Shown piece after piece: positions 35,119 to 44,262 of a DNA stretch of 64,000 bases. The DNA comes from Haloferax mucosum ATCC BAA-1512 (GTDB taxonomy: Archaea > Halobacteriota > Halobacteria > Halobacteriales > Haloferacaceae): positions 62,001-126,000 of the forward strand of contig NZ_AOLN01000010.1 of NCBI RefSeq assembly GCF_000337815.1, read 5' to 3'. The stretch's first letter is position 1; each line of letters begins with the position of its first letter. The notes beneath the pieces are model-generated. The model had not been told where the DNA came from, ran no database searches, and saw only the letters and a program-made list of their open reading frames with translations. The position numbers were made by a program, and so were the translations under genes.

Positions 35119-37292
35119 GATTCGTCGGCCGACCTCGCCGCGTCGGCAACTCGTTTTGCTGAAAGTTCGGATAGCGGAATTCGACGCCCGCCGGTCTCGG
35201 AGACGAGAATATCGGTCACGCCGACGCCATCATCGCCGGCATCGACGACGACGACCGACGCGTCGGTCGTTGCGAGTTGCCGCGCCGCCGACCGCGTCTC
35301 ACCGGTCGGGCTTCCGTCGGCGACGTTCGCCCGGCCGTCCGTCACGACGACGACGAGACACGAATCCGTCTCGGCACCCGTGACCAGTCGGTGTGCGGCG
35401 TCCAAGCCGTCTGGAAGCGGGGTTCGGTCGCCGGACGGGAGTTCCTTGAGGTGGCGGGCCGCGAGCGTGACGCTGTTGGTCGGCGGGAGCAACACCTCGG
35501 CCGAATCGCCAGCGACGGCGACGAACGCGACTTCGTCGCGCTGTTGATAGGCGTCTTCGAGAAGCGTCATGACCGTTCCTTTCGTCGCTCGCATGGCAGA
35601 ACGCATCGACGCGCTCGCGTCCACGACGAAGACGACGAGTGACCGGGCTGACCCTCGCTTGACGGCCGTCTTGAGGTCCGCGTCGGTGACGCGAGTGCGA
35701 CCATTCGACGCCGCCGTGCGGACCGACGCCGGAACGTCAATGTCGTCGGCGGCAGTCGCCGGCTCGGTCCGGACGCGCGACCCGCGGCCCTGCCGCGATT
35801 CGCCGACTGTCGCTCGCGTGCCCCCGCCGGGCGTGTCCGACTGGAGTTCCACGTCGTCGAGAGACGGGTCGTCAACCTCGCCGACTGCCGCCCGTTTCTG
35901 GCCGGGGAGAAGCGGTGTCGCCTCGGGCGCGCCGCCGTCGCTGTCGCCGTCGGCGTCTGATTTCGGCTCCGAATCGGAGTCACCGCCCGACGAGTTTCCG
36001 CGGCCGTCGCTTTCACGGTCCCCGTCCCGCGTCGTTTCGACCCCGCCCGAGTCGGTCGCGTTCTCGGCGTTGGACGAAGGTCCGCTGTCGGGGTGGCCCC
36101 GGTCGTCGCGGTCGGAATCAGTGTCGCCAGCGCCGCGTTCGGGACCTCCCGATTCGTCTTCGTCGCCAGCCTCATGGCTTCCGTCACCGTCTTCGTGATC
36201 CCCGTCGCCGTCTTCGTGGTCCCCGTCGTCATCAGTGTCGTTCTCGGTGTCTGCGTCGTCCAACTCAGTTCCCGCGTCCGAGTCGTCGCTGTCGAAGTGG
36301 TCGTCGAGGATGTCGTCGGCGTCGGCCGAGTCGTCGAACGGCCGGTTTTGGAGTCGGTGCGGGAGCGCGAGCGCGGCGGCCTCACGAACGTCGCCGGTGA
36401 TGACCTTCGTGCGGCCGTCGAGCGCCGCGAGGGTTCGGGCAGTGCGGGCGATAGCGATGTCAGCGCGGTGGCCCTCGACGCCCGCGTCGAGGCAGAGTTC
36501 GGCGATATCGGACTTGAACTCCGACGGGAGAGAGACGGCGGGCAGTCGGTCGCGGGCCGCCCGGACGTCGCGTTCGAGTGCCGCAACCTCGTCGTGGTGG
36601 GAATCAAACGAGTCGGCCGCGTCGCGGCCGCGTTCGAGCGCCCGGTCGATAATCGTGACACGCTCTTCGACGGAGCGACTGCCGACGACGCTCGCTTGGA
36701 GGGCAAAGCGGTCTCTGAGTTGCGGGCGCAGGTCACCTTCCTCGGGGTTCATCGTCCCGACGAGCGTGAACTCGGCGGGGTGTTCGACGCTCACGCCGTC
36801 GCGCTCGACGCGGTTGACGCCACTGGCGGCCGCGTCCAACAGCAGGTCTACGAGGTGGTCGTCCAGCAGATTCACTTCGTCAACGTAGAGGATACCGCGG
36901 TTCGCGCGAGCGAGCAGTCCGGGGTCGAACGACGCGTTTCCGTCGAGCGCGTCGGCGACAGAGAGCGTTCCGGCGACCCGGTCGCGGGTCGCACCGAGCG
37001 GGAGCGTCACGAGGGGAACTGGACGCGTCTCGACGTCGAACTCGTCGCGCTCGCGGCACGACTCACACTGACTCGCCGAGTCGTCCGGCGGACAACCGTA
37101 GGGACAGCCGACCACGACTTCTTGTTCGGGAAGCAACTCCGCGAGCGCCCGAACAGTCGTCGATTTCGCCGTTCCCTTCTCACCGCGAACGAGTACACCG
37201 TCGAGTTCGTCGTTGACCCCGGCCGCCAAGAGCGCCCGTTTGAGCGTCTCTTGACCGACGATAGCGGGAAACGGGAGCGTCTGCGCAGACAT
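35115..37292 (-). CDS. Mg-chelatase-like ChlID fusion, ATPase of the cobalt chelatase
   Basis: 725 aa. An AAA+ module (Walker A GEKGTAKST at 37-45, Walker B GILYVDEVNLLDDH near 133-146) is followed by an extremely acidic, low-complexity linker (about 320-460) and a von Willebrand A domain with the MIDAS motif VVDASASM (D558, S560, S562). Four Cys (63, 67, 76, 79) in the AAA+ part may bind zinc or Fe-S. ChlI and ChlD fused in this way are thought to energise CobN, encoded divergently 48 nt away. An in-frame extension to 37556 is rejected because it lies inside cobN. Confidence 0.9.
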   Translation of the reverse strand: MSAQTLPFPAIVGQETLKRALLAAGVNDELDGVLVRGEKGTAKSTTVRALAELLPEQEVVVGCPYGCPPDDSASQCESCRERDEFDVETRPVPLVTLPLGATRDRVAGTLSVADALDGNASFDPGLLARANRGILYVDEVNLLDDHLVDLLLDAAASGVNRVERDGVSVEHPAEFTLVGTMNPEEGDLRPQLRDRFALQASVVGSRSVEERVTIIDRALERGRDAADSFDSHHDEVAALERDVRAARDRLPAVSLPSEFKSDIAELCLDAGVEGHRADIAIARTARTLAALDGRTKVITGDVREAAALALPHRLQNRPFDDSADADDILDDHFDSDDSDAGTELDDADTENDTDDDGDHEDGDGDHEDGDGSHEAGDEDESGGPERGAGDTDSDRDDRGHPDSGPSSNAENATDSGGVETTRDGDRESDGRGNSSGGDSDSEPKSDADGDSDGGAPEATPLLPGQKRAAVGEVDDPSLDDVELQSDTPGGGTRATVGESRQGRGSRVRTEPATAADDIDVPASVRTAASNGRTRVTDADLKTAVKRGSARSLVVFVVDASASMRSAMRATKGTVMTLLEDAYQQRDEVAFVAVAGDSAEVLLPPTNSVTLAARHLKELPSGDRTPLPDGLDAAHRLVTGAETDSCLVVVVTDGRANVADGSPTGETRSAARQLATTDASVVVVDAGDDGVGVTDILVSETGGRRIPLSELSAKRVADAARSADES

Positions 37293-37303
37293 GAGATATG
37301 AAA

Positions 37304-37320
37304 CCTTACTTGTAGTAGGG
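37304..37320. promoter_or_regulatory. Candidate cobalamin-cluster operator, copy 2
   Basis: CCTTACT-TGT-AGTAGGG, a palindrome with a single mismatch, lies in the 48-nt gap between the divergent chlID and cobN starts, where it would block both promoters. On the minus strand an ATTATT at 37322-37327 could be the chlID TATA box. It matches the site at 26307-26323. Confidence 0.55.
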
Positions 37321-37340
37321 CAATAATGCTTTATCAAAAG

Positions 37341-40300
37341 ATGCCAACAATTGGCCTGTACACGGCGACCGAAAACGAGTTGGGGGCGGTACAGCAGGCC
37401 GCCAAACGACTCGACGGAATCGACCTCGTCGTCCGGTCTTCGAGCGACCTCGACGACGCCACCGACGTCGATGCGTTCGTCGATGCGGTGGAGTCGGCGA
37501 CGGCGGTCGTGCTCTGGCTCCACGGTGCCGAAGACAGCATGCCCGGCTACGACCACGCCGTCGAGCGACTATCCAAGGCTGGCGTCCCGCTCGTCGTCAA
37601 AGCCACCGGCGACGCCTTCGCACTCCGGGACACGACCGTCGCGGAGGAAGACCGCGACAGAGCCTACGACTACCTCGAACGCGGCGGCGTCGTGAACATC
37701 GAGAACCTCTGTCGGTATCTCGCGGCCGAGTACGACGATTTCGACACGACCGTCGATGAACCGGTCGAACTGCCGACCGAGGGCGTCTACCACCCAAATT
37801 ACCCCGGCATCGAGTACGAGGAGTTACTCGATACGTTCGACGACGACAAGCCGACGATTGGGCTCTGGTTCTACGAGTCGCACTGGACGCACGCGAATAC
37901 CCGGTACGTCGATGCGATGGTCGAACGACTGGAGTCACTCGGCTCGAACGTCCTGCCGGCGTTCTGTAATCCCGCGACCGACGAGGAAGGACAGGAAAAC
38001 GCCGAGTGGGTCGCCCGAAATTGGTTCTCCGACGACGGCGGACCGCTCGTCGATGCCGTGATCAGTTCGTTCATGTTCTCGCTGTCGATGAGCGAACGCG
38101 GCCGCGACGCGGCCGACGAAGGAGCGAACGCAGAAGACGTGTTCCTCACCGAACTCGGCGTCCCCGTGCTTCAGGGAATCACGACGATGCGGTCTCGCTC
38201 TCGGTACGAAAGCAGTGACACCGGCGTGATGGGCTTCGAACTCGCGCTTTCCGTCTCGCTTCCCGAGTTCGACGGCAACGTCATCACCCACCCCATCAGC
38301 GGAAAAGAGCGAATGGAAGACGAGGCGGGTGTCGGCAGTGCGCCGAAACAGCACTTTCCTATCGAGGACCGCGTGGACCACATCTCCCGCCTCGCGGTCA
38401 ACTGGGCGACCCTCCAGTACCTGCCGAACGACGAGAAGAACGTCGCCGTCGTCCTCCACAACTACCCGCCGAGCGACGACGGTATCGGCACGGCGTTCGG
38501 ACTCGATAGCCCGGCGAGTACGGTCAACCTGCTTTCCGAACTGCAGGAACGAGGCTATGCTGTGGGCGACGTTCCAAGCGATGGACAGGCGCTCATCGAC
38601 ACGCTCACGTCGCAACTCACTCTCGACGACCGCTGGGTCGCACCCGAGGACGTTCGGGACCTGAGCGTCGACGTCGTCTCAGCCGACCAGTACGGCGAGT
38701 GGTTCGAGGAGACCGACGAGCGCTTCCAAGACAATCTCGTCGAAGAGTGGGGCGAACCGCCAGAGCGACCCTTCGCCATTCCGGGCGTCGAGTTCGAAAA
38801 CGTCCTCGTGACGGTCCAGCCGCCGCGCGGCTTCGGAATGGACCCCTCGAAGGTCTACCACGACTCGGACCTCCAACCTCCCCACGACTACCTCGCGTTC
38901 TACGGCTGGCTTCGAAACGAGTTCGAGGCCGACGCCGTCGTCCACCTCGGCACCCACGGGAGTCTCGAATGGCTCCCCGGCAAGACGGTCGGCCTGAACG
39001 CCGAGAGCGCGCCGGACCAGTTAGTCGGCGACCTGCCGAACGTCTACCCGTACATCATCAACAACCCCGGCGAGGGAACGCAGGCCAAGCGCCGTTCGTA
39101 CGCGGCCATCGTCGATTACCTGACGCCCGTCATGCGAACCGCGGGAACCTACGACGACCTCGCGGACCTCGAAGAACTCGCCCGTGAGTACCGCGAGGCG
39201 GGGATGGACGAGGCGCGCCCCGACCGCGGCGATCACCTCCGAGAACTCGTCGTGGAGGCTGTCGAAGAACTGGACCTCGCGGTCGAACTCGGCTTCGAGG
39301 ACGCCGCCGATATCGGCGCAGAAGCCGAGTTCGACGACCTCGTCGAGCGCATCCACGAATACCTGACCGACGTGAAGACGACGCAGATCCGGATGGGACT
39401 CCACACGATGAGCGAACCACCGGAAAGCGACCGACTCGTGGAGTACCTCGTCGCCCTCACACGACTGCCGAACGCCGACACGCCGAGCCTCAGAGCGAGC
39501 GTCGCGGGCGTCATGGGCGTCGAGTACGACCTGATGCGAGACGAACCCGGAACCTACGACGAGGACCTCGGGATGTACCTCTCGGAGGCGGCAGACCGCG
39601 TCTACGACCAGTGTGTCGAACTGGTCGAAACCCTCGCGGAACACGACTTCGACGTGCCCGAATCGGAGGTCGAAGCCGACCCCGACGACGAGGTGAACAT
39701 GAATTTGCTCGTCGTCGATATCGACCAACTCGGCGACGCGCGAGCGAAGCGCGGCGCGCACGACGACCTCCGCGAGGTGCTGGCGTTCATCTGCGACGAG
39801 GCCGCCCCGCGAATCGCCGCCGCAGAAGACGAGATTCCGCAGACTGCGGACGCGCTCGACGGCGAATACGTCCAACCGGGCGGGAGCGGCGCACCGACTC
39901 GCGGCGGCGTGGACCTGCTCCCGACGGGCCGGAACTTCTACACGCTCGACCCTCGGAAGGTGCCCGCCAAACCGGCGTGGGACGTGGGCAAGCGCGTCGC
40001 TGACGGTGTGCTCGAACGCCATCACGACGACCACGAGGAGTATCCAGAGGAGTTCGGCGTCGTCGCGTGGGGGACGCCGACGATTCGAACCCGCGGTGAG
40101 ACCATCGCACAGGTCCTCGCGTTCATGGGCGTCGAACCGGTCTGGACCGACGCGGGCCGCATCGACGACGTGGAACCGATTTCGCTCGACGAACTCGGTC
40201 GGCCTCGCGTTGACGTGACGACGCGTGTGTCCGGACTCTTCCGCGACGCCTTCCCGCAGGCCGCGAGCGTCATCAACGACGCCGTTGACGCGGTCGTCGA

Positions 40301-41156
40301 ACTCGACGAACCGCACGAGATGAACTACGTGAAAAAGCACGTCGAGGAGGAAGCCGAGGAGTTGGAAGCCGACGGCTTCGACGCGGCCGAGGCCGAGAAA
40401 CTGGCCACGCACCGCGTCTTCACGACCACGCCCGGCGGGTACGGCGCGGGGACGAACAAGGCGGTAGACGAAGGCAACTGGGACGACCGAAGCGACCTCG
40501 CAGACGTGTACGTCCAGTGGGGTGGCTACGCCCTCGGGAGTCGTGGCCGCGTGACCGAAGCCCACGAAGCGTTCGAACGACGCCTGAGCGGGGTCGAGGC
40601 GACGGTGAAAATCGAAGACACCGCCGAACAAGACGAGTTCGACTCGTCGGACTGGTACGCCTTCCACGGCGGGTTTATCTCCGCTGTCGGCGAAATTTCC
40701 GGGTCTGACCCGGCCTCGTACGTCGGCGACTCCAGCGACCCCGACAATCCGCAAATCTACACCAACGAGGAGAAGGTCCGCAAGACGATGCGGGCGCGTG
40801 TCCTCAATCCTGATTGGCTCGACAGCATGGAGGAACACGGCTACAAAGGCGCGGGCGACCTCTCGACGACGGTCGATGTCGCACTCGGCTGGGACGCGAC
40901 GACCGGCGTCGTCAGCGACACCCTCTGGGAGAGTCTCGCCGAAGCCTACGCCTTCGACGAGGACCGACAGGCGTGGATGCGCGACGTGAACCCGTGGGCG
41001 CTCGAAAGCATCACCGAGACGCTCCTCGAAGCTATCGACCGCGGTCTCTGGGACGCCGACGCCGACGTGAAAGAACGGTTGCAGGACATCAACCTCTCGG
41101 TCGAAGGAGACCTCGAAGCGAACACGACCAACGCGGTGACGCAGACCAATGACTGA
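37341..41156 (+). CDS. cobN: Cobaltochelatase large subunit CobN
   Basis: 1271 aa, the normal CobN length. It inserts cobalt into hydrogenobyrinate a,c-diamide in the aerobic route, together with an AAA+ partner. Recognisable blocks: IGLWFYESHWTHANTRYVDA, LGVPVLQGITTMRSRSRYE, HLGTHGSLEWLPGKTVGLNA (metal-site His), YVKKHVEEEAEELE and DVALGWDATTGVV. ATG 37341 gives the standard opening MPTIGLYTATENE; ATG 37326 is an in-frame alternative. Its stop lies 8 nt inside cbiC. In view of the ChlID partner this is the archaeal CobN-ChlID variant. Confidence 0.93.
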   Translation: MPTIGLYTATENELGAVQQAAKRLDGIDLVVRSSSDLDDATDVDAFVDAVESATAVVLWLHGAEDSMPGYDHAVERLSKAGVPLVVKATGDAFALRDTTVAEEDRDRAYDYLERGGVVNIENLCRYLAAEYDDFDTTVDEPVELPTEGVYHPNYPGIEYEELLDTFDDDKPTIGLWFYESHWTHANTRYVDAMVERLESLGSNVLPAFCNPATDEEGQENAEWVARNWFSDDGGPLVDAVISSFMFSLSMSERGRDAADEGANAEDVFLTELGVPVLQGITTMRSRSRYESSDTGVMGFELALSVSLPEFDGNVITHPISGKERMEDEAGVGSAPKQHFPIEDRVDHISRLAVNWATLQYLPNDEKNVAVVLHNYPPSDDGIGTAFGLDSPASTVNLLSELQERGYAVGDVPSDGQALIDTLTSQLTLDDRWVAPEDVRDLSVDVVSADQYGEWFEETDERFQDNLVEEWGEPPERPFAIPGVEFENVLVTVQPPRGFGMDPSKVYHDSDLQPPHDYLAFYGWLRNEFEADAVVHLGTHGSLEWLPGKTVGLNAESAPDQLVGDLPNVYPYIINNPGEGTQAKRRSYAAIVDYLTPVMRTAGTYDDLADLEELAREYREAGMDEARPDRGDHLRELVVEAVEELDLAVELGFEDAADIGAEAEFDDLVERIHEYLTDVKTTQIRMGLHTMSEPPESDRLVEYLVALTRLPNADTPSLRASVAGVMGVEYDLMRDEPGTYDEDLGMYLSEAADRVYDQCVELVETLAEHDFDVPESEVEADPDDEVNMNLLVVDIDQLGDARAKRGAHDDLREVLAFICDEAAPRIAAAEDEIPQTADALDGEYVQPGGSGAPTRGGVDLLPTGRNFYTLDPRKVPAKPAWDVGKRVADGVLERHHDDHEEYPEEFGVVAWGTPTIRTRGETIAQVLAFMGVEPVWTDAGRIDDVEPISLDELGRPRVDVTTRVSGLFRDAFPQAASVINDAVDAVVELDEPHEMNYVKKHVEEEAEELEADGFDAAEAEKLATHRVFTTTPGGYGAGTNKAVDEGNWDDRSDLADVYVQWGGYALGSRGRVTEAHEAFERRLSGVEATVKIEDTAEQDEFDSSDWYAFHGGFISAVGEISGSDPASYVGDSSDPDNPQIYTNEEKVRKTMRARVLNPDWLDSMEEHGYKGAGDLSTTVDVALGWDATTGVVSDTLWESLAEAYAFDEDRQAWMRDVNPWALESITETLLEAIDRGLWDADADVKERLQDINLSVEGDLEANTTNAVTQTND

Positions 41157-41829
41157 AAACGAAGCCTACGCGGACCTCGGTGCAACGACGCAGGAAGCGA
41201 TGGATATCGCGGAGACGAGCATGGACATCGTCCGGACGTTCGTCCCCGACGAGACGCTCAACGACCGACTCCGACAGAAGGCGGTGCACGCGACCGGTGA
41301 CGCCGAATTCCAACACCTCATCCGCTGTCAGAACGACCCGGCCGTCGCCGGAGCGCGCGCCGTCCTCGACGAGCGACCAATCGTGACGGACATCACGATG
41401 GCGAAAGCCGGAATCACCGGGCGCGGTCACGATTGCCCAGTGCAGAAGGCCATCGGCAACGGGGCCGGACTCGCCGCCGAGACCGGGATGACACGCACCG
41501 CCGCCTCGGTTCTCGAACTCGACAAACGGGATGTCTACGAGGGCGCAATCGCCGTCGTCGGCAACGCCCCGACCGGTGCGTTGGCGCTCGCCGACTGCAT
41601 CGAAAACGGCACTCGTCCGGCGGTCGTCGTCGCAACTCCAGTCGGGTTCGTCAAGGCCGCCGAAAGCCGAAAGCGAATCCGCGACGTCGCGGCGGAGTAC
41701 GGTGTCCCCGCCGTGACGAACGTCGGAACGCGCGGCGGAAGCGGTCTCGCGGCCGCCCTCACGAACGAGTTGATTCACGTCGCAAGCGACGTACGCGACG
41801 GCGACGTAGACCTGACCGCGCATGAGTGA
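41149..41829 (+). CDS. cbiC: Precorrin-8X / cobalt-precorrin-8 methylmutase CbiC
   Basis: 226-aa enzyme that moves the methyl group from C11 to C12. It has the catalytic His within RQKAVHATGDAEFQHLIRC, then PIVTDITMAKAGI and AVVGNAPTGALALADCIENG, all hallmarks of CbiC/CobH, followed by TPVGFVKAAESRKRI. It overlaps cobN (8 nt) and cbiE (8 nt). Confidence 0.94.
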   Translation: MTENEAYADLGATTQEAMDIAETSMDIVRTFVPDETLNDRLRQKAVHATGDAEFQHLIRCQNDPAVAGARAVLDERPIVTDITMAKAGITGRGHDCPVQKAIGNGAGLAAETGMTRTAASVLELDKRDVYEGAIAVVGNAPTGALALADCIENGTRPAVVVATPVGFVKAAESRKRIRDVAAEYGVPAVTNVGTRGGSGLAAALTNELIHVASDVRDGDVDLTAHE

Positions 41830-42625
41830 GGACGACCCATACGACCTCGACAGCGGGCCGGACCCGGCAAGTGTCGCGGCCGCGACGCCCGAACCAGATA
41901 TCGAAGACGCCGACAATCCGGTCTACGGCGTCGGCATCGGTCCCGGGAATCTGGAGTATCTGACGCCGCGCGGCCTGCGAGCCATCCAAGAGGCCGACGT
42001 GGTCGTCGGCTTTCAGACGGTCGTCGATTTCGTCGCCGACGAGACCGATGCCGACTTACTCACCTGCGGCTACGACGACGAGGCCGAGGCCCTGAGCGAG
42101 TTCACCGAGCGCGTCGCGGTTGGCGAGCGCGGCACAGCGGTGCTGATGGGCGACCCGAACCACTCGGGCTACCAGTTCCTCGGGAAAGTTCAGCGGGCGG
42201 TTCGGCGAGTGTCCGAGCGGCCGGTCAAAGCAATTCCGGGGATTTCGTCGCTCCAAATCGCCGCGAGTCGCGCGCGGACGCCGATGGAAGACACGCGATT
42301 CGTCACGCTCCACAAGAGCGGGTCACTCGATTTCGACCTCGACCGGCTGGCCGAAGTTGTCGGCGAGCGACACCTGCTGGTCCTCCCGCGCCCGTTTGAC
42401 CTGATGCCCGGCGACATCGCCGAGTTCCTGCTGGACTCCGGCGCTGACGAGTCGCTGGAGGCGCTCGTCTTAGAGCGACTGACTCACGACGACGAACACA
42501 TCACGCGAACGACGCTCGGCGAACTCAGCGAGTCCGCAGGCGGGAGCGGTCGGGAATCGACACCGTACTCCGACCTTTCGGTACTCGCCGTTCGTGCGCC
42601 CGCCGCACCGGAGGGCGGTCGATGA
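41822..42625 (+). CDS. cbiE: Cobalt-precorrin-7 C5-methyltransferase CbiE
   Basis: 267-aa tetrapyrrole methylase. After an acidic leader of ~30 residues: YGVGIGPGNLEYLTPRGLRA, EADVVVGFQTVVDF, VLMGDPNHSGYQFLGKVQRA, and the CbiE-type segment PGISSLQIAASRARTPMEDT with FVTLHKSG. CbiE adds the C5 methyl; CbiT, encoded separately at 26414, does C15. Overlaps cbiC (8 nt) and cbiA (4 nt). Confidence 0.9.
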   Translation: MSEDDPYDLDSGPDPASVAAATPEPDIEDADNPVYGVGIGPGNLEYLTPRGLRAIQEADVVVGFQTVVDFVADETDADLLTCGYDDEAEALSEFTERVAVGERGTAVLMGDPNHSGYQFLGKVQRAVRRVSERPVKAIPGISSLQIAASRARTPMEDTRFVTLHKSGSLDFDLDRLAEVVGERHLLVLPRPFDLMPGDIAEFLLDSGADESLEALVLERLTHDDEHITRTTLGELSESAGGSGRESTPYSDLSVLAVRAPAAPEGGR

Positions 42626-43929
42626 GAGGATTCGTCCTCGGTGGGACGAGTTCCGGCGTCGGGAAGACGGTCGCAACGCTGGCACTCATTCGCGCGCTTC
42701 GAGACGACGGCCACAGCGTCCAGCCCGCGAAAGCCGGACCAGACTTCATCGACCCAAGCCACCACGAACAGGTTGCGGGGCGGCCGTCTCGGACGCTCGA
42801 CCTGTGGCTCGAAGGCGACGACGGCATCCGGCACAACTACTATCACGGCGACGGCGACATCTGCGTCGTCGAGGGCGTGATGGGACTGTACGACGGTGAC
42901 TGCTCCAGTACGGCCATGGTTGCCGAGGCGCTCGACGTGCCGGTCGTGTTAGTCGTGGATGCGAAAGCCGGAATGGAGAGCGTCGCCGCGACGGCCCACG
43001 GCTTCCGCGAGTACGCCGACCACGCCGGACGCGACATCGACGTGGCCGGAATCATCGCCCAGCGGGCGCACGGCGGCCGCCACGAAGACGGTATCAAAGA
43101 CGCACTTCCGGACGAGATGACGTACTTCGGTCGCATTCCGCCGCGGTCGAACCTCGAAATTCCAGACCGCCACCTCGGGCTTCACATGGGCGACGAGTCG
43201 CCGCTTTCCGACGACGACCTCGCGGAGGCGGCGGCGGAGATTCGAACTGAGCGACTCACCGAGGTCGCGCGGGAGCCGCCACGACCGCCGGCGCGGTCGC
43301 CAGCCGAGCAGTCTGGGTCTCGGGTCGCAGTCGCTCGGGATTCGGCGTTCTGTTTCGCCTATCCGGCGACTATCGAGAAACTCGAAGCGCGGGCGGACGT
43401 AGTGACGTTCTCGCCGGTCGCGGGCGACGGGTTACCCGAGTGTGACGGCGTCTACCTCCCCGGCGGTTATCCAGAACTGCACGGTCCCGAACTGGATGGC
43501 TGTCCCGCGCTCGGCGACATCGCAAGAAAAGCCGCCGATGGACTGCCCGTATTCGGCGAGTGCGGGGGTCTGATGGCGCTTACCGAGTCGCTGACGACGG
43601 ACGAAGGGACGTACGAGATGGCCGGCGTCCTCCCAGCGGACGTGCAGATGTGTGACCGGTATCAGGCGCTCGACCACGTCGAACTCCAGGCGACGACGGA
43701 CACGCTCACGGCCGGACGAGGTGGTCGGCTCCGAGGCCACGAGTTCCACTACTCCCGCACCGACGTCGATTCCGATGCGCGATTCGCCTTCGACGTAACG
43801 CGCGGAAGCGGAATCGAAGACGAGTCTGACGGTCTCTTCGAGTACCGAACGCTCGGAACCTACTGCCACGTCCACGCAGAAAGCGGCGCATTCGAGACGT
43901 TCGTTCGGAACGTGACGGCCACGCGCTGA
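42622..43929 (+). CDS. cbiA: Cobyrinate a,c-diamide synthase CbiA
   Basis: 435 aa. Glutamine- and ATP-dependent amidation of the a and c side chains. P-loop VLGGTSSGVGKTVATLALIR, then PAKAGPDFIDPSHHEQVAGR and VVEGVMGLYDGD in the synthetase part; the C-terminal class I amidotransferase has GVYLPGGYPELHGPEL, the nucleophile in FGECGGLMALTESL and the terminal EFHYSRTD ... GTYCHVHAES block. Last enzyme of the cobN operon; a short coupled frame follows. Confidence 0.94.
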   Translation: MRGFVLGGTSSGVGKTVATLALIRALRDDGHSVQPAKAGPDFIDPSHHEQVAGRPSRTLDLWLEGDDGIRHNYYHGDGDICVVEGVMGLYDGDCSSTAMVAEALDVPVVLVVDAKAGMESVAATAHGFREYADHAGRDIDVAGIIAQRAHGGRHEDGIKDALPDEMTYFGRIPPRSNLEIPDRHLGLHMGDESPLSDDDLAEAAAEIRTERLTEVAREPPRPPARSPAEQSGSRVAVARDSAFCFAYPATIEKLEARADVVTFSPVAGDGLPECDGVYLPGGYPELHGPELDGCPALGDIARKAADGLPVFGECGGLMALTESLTTDEGTYEMAGVLPADVQMCDRYQALDHVELQATTDTLTAGRGGRLRGHEFHYSRTDVDSDARFAFDVTRGSGIEDESDGLFEYRTLGTYCHVHAESGAFETFVRNVTATR

Positions 43930-44027
43930 TGTCGAGCGAACCGCGGCACGTATCTGCGCTTCGGGACGACTTCGACAGCCACGCCGGTTCCACCTCAGCG
44001 ATGCTCTCAAAATACATTTTTAACTGA
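43929..44027 (+). pseudogene. Short coupled frame after cbiA, possible truncated gene
   Basis: ATG 43929 overlaps the cbiA stop (TGATG), exactly like other joins in this operon, and opens SSEPRHVSALRDDFDSHAGS before ending after 32 codons in a T-rich region (ACATTTTTAAC). The N-terminus looks coding, the last residues (SKYIFN) do not. It may be the start of a former next gene cut by deletion, or a real micropeptide. Confidence 0.4.
44015..44020 (+). terminator. T-run at the end of the cobN operon
   Basis: CATTTTTAA about 90 nt after the cbiA stop, suitable as an archaeal oligo-T terminator. Confidence 0.35.
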
Positions 44028-44225
44028 GTAAATAGTGGCGACGCTGTCAGCGAGAAACGACCGTGTCCGTACAGCTATCGTTCATGTTTTTCGAAATACC
44101 AATATAGTCACGCGGCGGCCATCGTAGGTCGAGTACGAACTGCGAGGCAGTGGACAAACCGAGTTCCGAACACGAGCCGAAAATGTCTGCGACAACCAAT
44201 TATTTGAATTCAATGACAGTTAGAG

Positions 44226-44233
44226 GTATATAC
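44226..44233 (+). promoter_or_regulatory. TATA box of the UbiA-type gene
   Basis: GTATATAC lies 30 nt before the ATG at 44263; a leaderless or nearly leaderless transcript is expected. The preceding ~200 nt hold no gene. Confidence 0.5.
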
Positions 44234-44262
44234 TTCTGGTATTAGCGGGAATAAAGTACGTA

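Noticed and set aside
35115-37556. Longer ChlID start at 37556
   Set aside because: The extension runs through the cobN start and promoter region and has a basic, atypical sequence; ATG 37292 starts the conserved AAA+ domain.
39021-40838. 605-codon open frame antisense to cobN
   Set aside because: A high-GC shadow frame: Arg/Val/Asp-rich composition set by the codon periodicity of cobN, with no domain. Similar long antisense frames at 29443-30957, 32306-33493 and 21974-23485 were rejected for the same reason.
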